Origin: Fragum whitleyi
Taxonomy: Eukaryota; Mollusca; Bivalvia; Cardiida; Cardiidae
NCBI GenBank assembly: GCA_948146395.1
Contig: OX411549.1
Span: forward strand, 34,742,693 to 34,806,692
Length of the DNA stretch: 64,000 bases
Direction: 5' to 3'
A program made the position numbers and the translations under genes. Shown here in pieces: positions 54,931 through 64,000 of the stretch. The notes under the pieces were generated by a model. It saw nothing but the letters and a program-made list of their open reading frames with translations. It did not search any database and was not told the DNA's origin. Positions within the stretch are counted from its first letter, which is position 1; each line of letters opens with the position of its first letter.

Positions 54931-56760
54931 TATGTTCCAAATCAGCCAAGATAAATATTGAATGATAATCCTTCAATATCGTCAAGACTTATTTGTTTTC
55001 TAACAGTCAATGTGACAGTGAGGAATGCAGAAATAAAGGTTTCTTCAAAGTATAGCCTTCTTTTAAGACATTCACTGATCTGCTAATGCTTTTTTACATG
55101 CTCTCTGAAACTTACTAAATGAAAAGAGTGCTTGAAATGAAAGTGAAAGTCATTAAGTAACATTGTTATAATTTGATCTGTAGCTAAGTGTGAGAATAAG
55201 TTTTTGCCCAACACACAATGTAAAATGACATTTATGACAAACACATGTCTTTGAATGATTTCAGACAATTAGCTCTCAGATTGTTGAATATCTCTTTAAA
55301 TATCCAATTTTTAAGTTAAATTGATAACATGGATATGGTTAAATAATTAATGCTTTTTGTGTAGTACATTACATATTTGCTTTTTACCTTTTCAGATATG
55401 TTTTGTAACTATGCTTCTTTAATTTACTGCTAAATAAAAACCTCAGTGCAAGAAATGAATGTAACCTTGACTAAATTCTGGTTTATACTGCTTATTTAGA
55501 TTTAACTTTCACGGATTTAGTAGTTTTTATTCAGGGACGCTTATATTTTATGTTATTCAAAAAAGTTTTGGGGTATTTCCAACAGAAACCGACTGCATGT
55601 CTGTACCCTGTTAATTATATTTGCTATTTGTATCTGCCAGACCAAAGGCCCCAGTCCAATAAGAGTGCATGAGTCCCATTTTAAATAACCTGCCAACCTG
55701 CCTAATAATTGAATGTTAGAATGTAATCAAAACCTACAATGTTCACACCTTCAGGTCAGGTGACTAGGATCAGTCTGTGAAAGTTTCATCCAAATCTATC
55801 CCTCATTGTTGTATGTTTCACAAAATGTGGATGTAGGTTAGAACTGAAGTTAGAACAGACAGAGAGACAGAGAAAACGATACCAACATACATCTACCTTG
55901 GCTGGTGTATAAAATTAAAACAATTAAATTGATCTAACAAAAAAACAAAGGATTAATTGAATGATCAATAGACCTATCAATCAAGCAAGTAAGCTATCAT
56001 TCAAGATATCAGTCAATTTCAAGAATTTAGTTTAGTTATCAATTTATAGTTATATAGCAGCAGCTTGTGTTACTACATAATTTTCCTGCTGCTACACGCA
56101 CAAAAATAACTACATATACAACAAAATATCAAAACTATCAATTGCATATTCCACCGGTGTGTATTTCATGACATTACATAGATTAAGTGTCAATTTTTTT
56201 CCAAGATATTTTAAATATTTTTTTTCAAATGTGTCAGTGACACCACTAGAAAATGGTTATTTGTTACATGAGATAGTTCAAGGATACTAAAAGAAACTAC
56301 TCATGAGCTTGATCCATACGCATGGTTCTTTAATCGGTGGAAGGAACCATAATGTTGGGTTTGATCTAATGTCTTATCCAAAAGATAATTAATTGGTCAA
56401 CATGTGGATCCTAGCTGCTATCTTGATGTTTGGGAATTGAACCTTCTGCCAACATATAATATACACTATTATTTGTGTCCATAAAGAAATATCAACATTA
56501 TTTTTTGAAAAACTTATGATAAAAGAAGACTATCAAATGTGTCTATCTATGGAATTACAATATACAAGTATTTGTTGATAATTCGTAACAAGATGTCTAC
56601 AAGATACATCCGTCACAAAGCTTGATGTCAACTGTGAATTGGGTATTGATTTAGTCTTATTATAAACAAAGGGCAATAACTTAAATGGTAGAGTTATTGT
56701 TCTCATGATTGTTCTTGTAATCATTGAGTATCCTGATCATAGCTGTTTAGTGTTTTACTT
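54930..56760. other. Intergenic or intronic AT-rich DNA
   Basis: Only the GG remnant J (55735-55912) is recognisable. No other exon or family repeat is supported. Confidence 0.4.
55735..55912 (+). mobile_element. GG-type remnant J
   Basis: GTGAAAGTTTCATCCAAATC, then GAACAGACAGAGAGACAGAG, then an ACGATACCAACATACATCTA-type end with TGGCTGGTGTATAA. Single core. Confidence 0.5.
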
Positions 56761-56764
56761 TCAG

Positions 56765-56822
56765 AGATCTACTCTGGACTTAAATCATGTCTGAAAAACA
56801 ACAAAATGACAATAAGTCAAAA
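56765..56822 (+). other. Candidate small exon with its own ATG
   Basis: The acceptor TTTTACTTTCAG and the donor TCAAAA|GTAAGC bound 58 nt. An ATG at 56787 gives MSEKQQNDNKSK up to the donor in phase 0. If joined directly to 53750-53805 the frame would stop (TAA) after five codons, so it is more likely a 5' exon or alternative start than a continuation. Confidence 0.33.
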
Positions 56823-56967
56823 GTAAGCATGAAATAGTTATGATTCTTGAGTACTACTTCCCTCGCTGGATAGGATCTTTCAACAATATGAAATTTCAAG
56901 GCTTAATATTTGCTTAATATTTCAATATTTTACTTTCTGTGATATGCTCCATTCAAAAATAAAGTTT

Positions 56968-58056
56968 AAACAAGAGGACCATGATGGTCATAGATCACTC
57001 ACCTGTGCCTCTTTGACCCCTGGGACATCACATTAAGTAAATAGGCAAATGTCAAAAACGAGATAATTTATACATAAGATCAATACCATGGAATATTTTC
57101 AGCAAAGAGCAAGTCAAATATGTCTTTTAGCTCCTTGATTCTATGTAGAATGGGATGCACACGGGTGGAGACCAAATGTGACCCCAGGAACTTGATATGA
57201 ACAAACTTAGTAGAGGTCCACTAGATGATGCTACAAACTAAATATAAAAGTTGTATTATTACTGGTTTTGGAGAAGAAGATTTTTGAAGGTTTTCCTATT
57301 TTCACCCATCGAGCTCAGATGAGCTAAAACAGATGCGCCAAGGTGGAACCTAAATATGGCCTCAGGGTCTTGATATGAACAAACTTGGTAAGAGTCTATT
57401 AGATGATGCTACATACCAAATATGAAAGCTGTCTGCCATCTGGTTTCAGAGAAGAAGATTTTTAAAGATTTTCATTTTTTCACCCTTCGTGCTCAGAAGA
57501 GCTAAAAGGAATGCGCCGGGGCTAAGCCCAAATATGACCCAAGGGTCTTAATATAAACAAACTTGGTAGAGGCCCACTAGGTAATGAAACATACCAAATA
57601 TGAAAGCTGTCTTCCATTTAATTTGAGAAAAGAAGATTTTTTAAGATTTTCGCTCTTTGATTCTATGTAAAATGGGTGGCGCCCGGTCGGAGCCCAAATA
57701 TGACCCAAGGATCATGATATGAACAAACTTGGTAGAGGTCTCCTAGATGATGCTACATACCAAATATGAAAGCTGTCTGCCTTATGGTTGCAGAGAAGAA
57801 GATTTTTGAAGATTTACATATTTTACCCTTTTTGTTGAGGGTAAAGGGAAAGATAAGGGTGGATTTCATTTATTTGAACAACTTTGGGTGAGCTTGACCC
57901 AAGGAATATCCCTGCCAAGTTTCATCAAGATTGGCCCACTGGTTTAGGAAGAGAAGATGTTTCAAGATATTGTGGACGACGCACGACTGATGATGGATGC
58001 CGGACATTGTATGATCACAATAGCTCACCTTAAGCACTTCGTGCTCAGGTGAGCTA
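56968..58056 (+). mobile_element. GG-type tandem-core element D
   Basis: Starts AACAAGAGGACCATGATGG (palindromic leader). It carries four units of ~172-179 bp (GAACAAACTT or variant near 57199, 57378, 57555 and 57721), each with AAGAAGATTTTT. A CCAAGTTTCATCAAGATTGG word precedes a short GGACGACGCACGACTGATG tract, and the end is AGCACTTCGTGCT then CAGGTGAGCTAA. A hairpin followed by CTAA is reminiscent of Helitron 3' ends. Confidence 0.82.
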
Positions 58057-58560
58057 AAAACAACAAAGGAAAGTAAACCCTAAAGTGTTTGGTAGGGTTG
58101 CTCATCTTGTGCACTGCTCTTACCCAGAATAACATTTATTCTTTAATGAAATTTGATGATTATACCCATAAAAGCCAACCTTCTTCCAGTGATTTATTCT
58201 TCAGTATGAAAAAATAACAAAGGGAAATAACTCCAAAAGTATGTAAAATATAGTTATGGTTCTTATGCACTGCAATTCCCCTTCATTAGATCGATACATT
58301 ATGATGTTTCATGATTATAGCCTAAATTATACTACTTTGAGAGATACACTCCAGATAAATCCAAGTACATTTATTTTAACAACAAAGGGCAGTAACTCAA
58401 AAATTTGATAGGACAGAGTTATGGTTCTTGTGTACTGCGCTTCGTCTTGATAAGATTTATCCTCTTATGAAGTTTCATGAGATAAGTTATAATACTTTTA
58501 GAGATATTGCCCCAGTTAAAATCCAAGTACTTCTTGTAGAAGAAGTAAACAGTCAGAGTC
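58057..58560 (+). repeat. Three-unit tandem repeat K, adjoining D
   Basis: AACAAAGG...TAACTC, TTATGGTTCTTGTGTACTGC and GAAGTTTCATGA recur about every 150-175 bp (58064, 58210, 58379). It has the AGTTTCATGA core word of GG elements but neither GGAC tract nor end hairpin, so it may be a headless relative. Confidence 0.55.
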
Positions 58561-61245
58561 ATATGGAGGCTTTGGATCAAAGTACTTGAAAATAAATAAA
58601 AAAAAATATACACAAAAATATCAATATGACTAAAAATTTATAATCTTATACAAAAAAGAAAACAAAAAAAATAATTGCTTTTATTTATTTTCAATTATTT
58701 TGACAAAACATGCATGAAAATAGTGAATTTGTGCACAGATCATCTATGTCATGAAAAGCTTGATCAAAATAATCAAAGTTTCAAGAGTACTCTAAACGCA
58801 TGTCCTTTTCCCAAATTTTCAATGATGTTTTTCTATAAAACCGCGTCATAGATATTTGTAGATTTTTAACATATTACTGTGTGACCTTTAAACAACATTT
58901 TTATGATAAAATAAATTCTGTTGCAATTAGTTTGATGCTGAACCTTATATTGACTGGACTAATATTCCGTTTCATTTGCATTTATAAGAAAAAGTGAAAA
59001 GCTTTGTATAAGATTTTCATTTATGATTAAAAGTGTCATGAAGCGAATATGTGTGCAAAAAAGCATACATATATCTTTCAAGATAAGAAATTTATCGATT
59101 GAAAAAACATAAAGATCCACACAATGTGCGATGCACGTCGAGGGTAAAAAAAAGGTCAGAATAGAAATTTAAAAAAAGAAAGGGAAAAAATAAAGTATAC
59201 ATTTGATGCACAATTATAGTTGGATGATAATGTCAAGACCGACCAAACTAGCTTTTTGTTTACATCTTTAAGTTTTAACGGTGTGGGTATAAATCGAAAT
59301 GATGTCAACTGGCTTGCTACCAGAACTTGTCAAGTACTAGTATTTTTAAAACTACAAACAATGTAACTTTTCTGGTGTTAACCCTTGTCATGCCGAATAA
59401 AAAACCATTGCAAAATTATATATAAATCAAAGTGCTGAAAGCTCTGTATTTCCTTTTTGTGAGTCAGCATTTGGTTTTGAACTTAAAATTATAATTTCTG
59501 AAACTTTTCTGGTTTAAAAAGGAAAAAAAGCTGGTACAGACAAAGATCAGACTGCACATATGTGCAGGCTAATGTTTGTCTATAGCTCCTGCCAAGGCAG
59601 GAATATTCCGGGTTCAGCATGACAAGGGTTAAGATGCAGCAGTGATAGTTGAGATATTATTTATATTGAATATTTGTTTTAGGTACTGAATTTATTCTAA
59701 CATTGTACATAAAAATGAATTAGGGCGAATGAACACTCCTAACCAAAAAATCATAAATTTTCAATCTGTTACGCAAGTAGATACAAACTGAAACCAACTT
59801 GTAATCGGTTTCTGCATGTTTCTTTCTTTTCGGCACATTTACAAGAAAAAAATTAAATGGAACGTTATTTGCATGAAAATAAAAATCGATATCGAGGATT
59901 TTGATAAAAGAATTGTGTAAAAAGGACCAAGAGAACGATTTCAGCAGACAAAATAAGACGACAACCTTTCACAAATTTGCAAAATACGGGAATTTTTCAT
60001 AATATAAGTCGAGGAAAAACCGTTATGTTGCTGGAAAATTACTATACTTTTAATGCCTTAAAGTTAGGTAAATAAAGATAAGTAAAGCAAAGATTTTCAT
60101 TTGTGTAAATGAGCTGAATTCGTTAATTTTACCCCACCCAACGAAATTGGAGGTACCCAAATTCCCATGCAAGTTAAACTGCTTTCCCCCGGAGAACGTT
60201 TCGGTGGATTTTGCTCTCGCTATCTATCTTGTGAACGGGCTATCAGAACTCAACAAACACTTGCATCTTTAACATTATTAAACAATCCTTTTCGTGATTT
60301 ATTTGTGTGACCGATTAGAAGTTGGTTTAAGTATAGTACACTACGATGCTGCCCTCAATTAGGATACCCTAACTGTGTATATCTATATTTTACGAAAATA
60401 GCCACGAAAGATCAACATGCATTCTTGTCTGACAATATTCAAATTCGAAATTGGAATGCCGGTTTTAATAAACTCATTTGATAAAAATCCAAGGAATAAT
60501 CCGTGGAGTTCATCGTCCATGTACCTGTATTATACCATTATTTAGAGATCAATTATAAAATGGATGACATACGTTCAAATCTTGACATTAATTCCTGGCG
60601 TGTGGTCATACTGACAGTAAAACTCTTGACCTTTGGGAGATTATGATGAATCTAACCTATAGTTTAATTGATTCATCTCAGAAGATACATTACTAGTGTC
60701 AACATAACTAAACATTAACTTTTTGATACATGTATTTGATTTTTAGGTTCTTCTATGTTCCTCTATTGAAACGAGGGTACTGATTAGCTGATGTATTTAT
60801 TAAATACGCCGAATTGAATATTTTAGTTCCCTTCTATTTTGTATGTATTTCTTATATGCAGATATATAGTTTGGAGAAAAAAGGAAATACATATTAATAT
60901 CACCTGTTCTTCTTCTCCGAAGTATTTTTCTAAAATACTACCACGTGTATTTTAATATCGTAAATAGTTCCCTTTTCTTTTTCGAATTTGGGTCGGTCGT
61001 TTAAAAGATTTAATGTTCCCGTGATAATTAACCTAGATTTTAACTAAAAACATGGATTTCTATCTTTTCGCCTTCCGTCCTCTCAAAATTAGAGGAAATT
61101 GATGTTTGACAACCTGTTGTGTTTTAAAATTGCTTCCGGATGTGTATGACATCTGTTCAGGACTAAGATAGAAATATGGCCCTAGCTTTAACATTTCAAT
61201 ACATTGTTTATGTCCTTTATTCGACTTAATGTTTATCATGTATTC
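58561..61245. other. Intergenic AT-rich DNA
   Basis: Contains only the MITE at 59378-59632. No exon is supported. Confidence 0.4.
59378..59632. mobile_element. TTAA-flanked MITE, copy 2
   Basis: Ends CCCTTGTCATGCCGAA and TTCAGCATGACAAGGG inside TTAA (59378-59381, 59629-59632). Shares the TGCAGGCT, TATAGCTCCTGC and GGAATATTCC words with copy 1, inverted. Confidence 0.85.
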
Positions 61246-61249
61246 TGCG

Positions 61250-61618
61250 TGATTAATGCACTGGCAGGGCGGGGCTTATCCGAGACGTAATTTGGCGAGT
61301 TTACTTTTCAATAGTTTGGGTTCTTTCGAATTTTAGTCGGTAGTCATCGTTAACGCGTGCAAATAACTGTATCCTAAAACCTAAAGGATTCACGTGCTTT
61401 GAGAGAGTGAACACATTTCATCGTTTGGTTACCAAAGCCTTGTAACTTCAGCTTAAGCTGAAGTTACGATGATTTGGTTACCAATCTACGATTTGAGGTC
61501 TCGATTTGTTTATGTCGACTCTCTTTAGAAGTAGGTTATTTCAGACTAAAGCTGATTTCCCTTAACCTTAAGTGCAACGACCCGATACTTAGGCTCCGCC
61601 CTGCCAGGGCATTAATCA
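61250..61618. mobile_element. Foldback MITE around CTGGCAGGGCGGGGC termini
   Basis: TGATTAATGCACTGGCAGGG at the left and its near complement at 61593-61618 bracket ~370 bp. The centre holds a perfect palindrome TAACTTCAGCTTAAGCTGAAGTTA (about 61444-61467) flanked by GGTTACCAA repeats. No coding capacity. Confidence 0.7.
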
Positions 61619-61647
61619 TAGATAATACATATCACGAAATACGTTTG

Positions 61648-62358
61648 TAGATACAGTTAAGAACATGGTCAAAATGACACTCACCTCGATCAAAACGATT
61701 CTAAATCGCTCACTCGCCGCTCCATTCAATCATTGATTCCAAACGCACTCTCAAATCATTCAAAACGCACAGAAATCGTTAAAACAAGCGATATATATAA
61801 TACATACTTAGTGTTTTGTATGAGAAAAAATATCTAACGAGGTTGGGAGAATTGAAAATTGTCGAGGCTCTGCAGAGACAATTATCAATTCTCACAACCG
61901 AGTTAGATTTTTTTTCATACAATACACTAAGTATGTATTATATTTATCTTATAACCTCTATTTTTCTTGTTCGTCGATTTTTCTGACTGAAATGCAAGTT
62001 TCTAAAAATAACCACATTATATCATTGTTCTGAAAATAACTATGCGATATCATAAAAAATATCATATGGGATGTTATCATACGGATAGTTGTATAGTTAT
62101 AAGATAAATTATGTTACCCTTAATAAAGAATATATGATTATGTTCTTTTCTATCTGTGTATTTTCACGATGCAATCAGACAAGTGAAAATCAACACAAGC
62201 TTATAAATTTCAATGAAATGTTGATCGTTTTGAACGATTTCGAATCGCTTATGAGTGTATGGAGTGTGTGTATAGAATTAATGAATGGAGCGATGTGTGG
62301 GCGATTAAGAATAGATTTGATCGAAGTGAATGTCAATTTTATGATTTCCTGACTGTTC
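61648..62358. mobile_element. M element copy 11, two outward halves around N2
   Basis: 61654-61787 is a minus-oriented M end (CAGTTAAGAACATGG..., CACTCACCTCGATCAAAACG). 62110-62357 is a plus-oriented M end (AGTGAATGTCAATTTTATG...). Both are right-type ends facing outwards, so the unit is a composite or inverted-duplicated M with N2 in the middle. Confidence 0.55.
61788..62106. mobile_element. Palindromic element N, copy 2, nested in M copy 11
   Basis: Nearly identical to 29779-30101: same hairpin arms and TCGAGGCTCTG turn, same tail to GTATAGTTATAAGATA. The high similarity suggests recent activity. Confidence 0.82.
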
Positions 62359-62483
62359 GATTTCGAGAAGTAACTGTTGTTGTCAGACTGTACAGTCAAC
62401 ACTAGATGACTATGAAACGGGTATTTTTCTTTGAGAAGATTTTTTTCTCACTTAATCAACCTTGTCTTCTATAACAAGTCACC

Positions 62484-62556
62484 GCCATATTGCAATTGGT
62501 AGCGTGTCGAACTGTCAATCTAGAGGTCCCAGGTTAGATACCCGACCTTGGCAACT
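62484..62556 (+). pseudogene. tRNA-like relic, Asp-like loop
   Basis: TTGCAATTGGTAGCGTG (A box) and CCCAGGTTAGATACCCG (B-box-like). The loop CTGTCAA would read GTC (Asp), but anticodon stem pairing is poor. Confidence 0.45.
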
Positions 62557-62902
62557 ATTTCTTCCGACTAGTTATCTCCCATCATTGAGTTTCAAGTAAA
62601 TTTCATCTAGATCAAACTTTTTCCTAGGTTTAATTGTTGTTATATTGATATATGTTATTTTACTTTTTAAGCATTTAATGACCACGACTAACATCAAGAT
62701 AACATTATTGCAATAAAAATCCACACTTCTATGACTAGAAAACTATATTTAGATGTCTGTGTCTATGGGTATATACTGGAGAAACTCTTAGGATTTAGAA
62801 TGAAAAACAAAGCACTCAAGTATCGTTATATCAGCTTTTGGTTCACAATAGTGTTATCTTAATGCTGACATTGTAGAAGAAAAGGTCAAGATACTAGATA
62901 CA

Positions 62903-63012
62903 GTTAGCTTCACCGTGAAATTGACAGTCATCTCAATCAAAACCATTATTATTGCTCACTTAGCGTGTCATTCATTCATTACAAACACATACTCAAACCA
63001 CTAAAAAACGCT
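62903..63012 (-). mobile_element. M element copy 12, end fragment
   Basis: CAGTTAGCTTCACCGTGAAA, CAGTCATCTCAATCAAAACC and the CATTCATTCATTACAAACAC word match the outer ~110 bp of M elements. The rest is missing. Confidence 0.7.
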
Positions 63013-64000
63013 GAGTACGTTTGGTTTTCAATAGTGCGGAAGCACAATTAGAGCGGTTCTGCCCGGATCGAATATAATCAAAATTTGCAAAACATACCTT
63101 TGCCTCAATTAATAACCATTTTTGTAGACAGTTTGCTTTAAAAATTGCTGGGATGAATTGGGCTTCTGATTTTTTTTATTGTTAATTCAAGTTTTATTTA
63201 CAGTTCCTTCCACGAAGGGTTGAGCAGTTGATTCATTTAGCTTAACAATAGAATATAAATACTAAGATACAGTTGTACTTTTTGCACTTCGTACCTATGA
63301 GGGGAGAAGCTACAGAGCTGGATTGTGGGATGAATGACCTAATATCCCCTCCTTGGAATCACCCCTTATACACGTTTTTAACATTTTCACTATTTACAGA
63401 GTGGGTTTATGTGTGATGTGTCACTCCCCTCTCTCTCCAAAAAATGCGTCTACATAGTTTCGGAAACTAATGTCTACACTGGTTCAAAATCCAAATAGGC
63501 ATTTGTTTAGAACTACACGATATAAAAAGAATAACTGCATTTTTAAAAATTTGCCGACATATATTTTGTATTCTGAATGGAGAATATGTTTCTATAAAAA
63601 AATATGTTTCTATTCTCTTGAAATACGCAATATGTACGATTCTAAAAATACAGGTTACATAATGCTTAAGTGCTAAAGTGCCCACGAGTGCTTCGTTTTG
63701 CTTAACGCATGGCAGCTTATGAAATTAGTAGGGGATAGCTTTGAGGCGGATATCGAAAACCATGCTGTGTTAAATTCACCCGTTAGCATAATTCTGCAAT
63801 ATTGTATCCTTTTATTGCCAGACTTCAATATAAATTCTGTTATGTATTCCTAAAATTTAGAACTATGAAATAAACTGTCATCTTAAATTAGTCGCCAGAC
63901 TGGCTATGGACATAAAATGGAAATCATATTAGTAGACGACGTTGTTATATATACTGAGCGCAAAAAGTTTAGTCGTTTTCTCTTCGATGGGATATATTTT
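63013..64000. other. Unassigned right flank
   Basis: No feature supported. Complementary open frames at 63467-63685 on both strands are compositional. Confidence 0.4.

Noticed and set aside
47486..58056. CRISPR-like reading of the regular tandem units
   Set aside because: Units are 145-180 bp, contiguous and without short identical repeats separated by unique spacers; the context is eukaryotic.

Overview
The window reads as AT-rich intronic and intergenic DNA from an invertebrate animal. A marine bivalve mollusc is the best guess. The grounds are long introns with GT/AG exons, no dense coding, very many short non-autonomous transposons, a decayed non-LTR retrotransposon, and tandem-core repeats of a style I associate with bivalve genomes, with leaders such as AACAAGAGGACCATGATGG. 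The species assignment is inference. There is no bacterial-type gene organisation.

One host gene can be assembled with confidence. It is a plus-strand gene with three coding exons (9152-9366, 13395-13518, 30219-30317) whose splice phases match exactly. It encodes a secreted, cysteine-rich protein of 145 residues: signal peptide, PAN/apple-like module, short four-cysteine tail. A phase-0, 51-codon exon-like island at 20868-21020 could be a cassette exon of the same gene. Weaker exon candidates lie at 52863-53061, 53750-53805 and 56765-56822 and may belong to one or more genes that continue beyond the right edge.

The rest is mostly mobile DNA. (1) 647-5207 is a 4.56 kb foldback transposon with ~650 bp inverted arms and a 5 bp target duplication; a tandem-core element sits inside it. 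(2) 6084-6331 and 59378-59632 are two TTAA-flanked MITEs. (3) Intron 1 holds a promoter-like minisatellite and five copies of a ~437 bp Tc1/mariner-like MITE (called M here). (4) 13818-21547 is bracketed by inverted 36 bp termini and holds a GC-rich Harbinger-like element. (5) Elements with ~145-180 bp tandem cores and a GGAC-rich tract (called GG here) recur at 2.9, 13.5, 17.0, 19.0, 31.9, 47.5, 49.4, 50.2, 54.8, 55.7 and 57.0 kb. (6) 42939-45840 is a dead minus-strand LINE with an M element nested in its 3' end. (7) There are giant hairpins, microsatellites and about eleven tRNA-like relics.

The most interesting pattern is how the transposons meet the gene. The exon 2 and exon 3 acceptors each lie 24-26 nt downstream of the terminus of an M element, and in both cases that terminus supplies a TAAC branch-point-like motif 28-30 nt before the exon. 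On its other side, exon 2 is followed within about 8-13 nt by the end of a GG element. I also propose that several differently sequenced tandem-core families are one superfamily, because they share the same directional layout.
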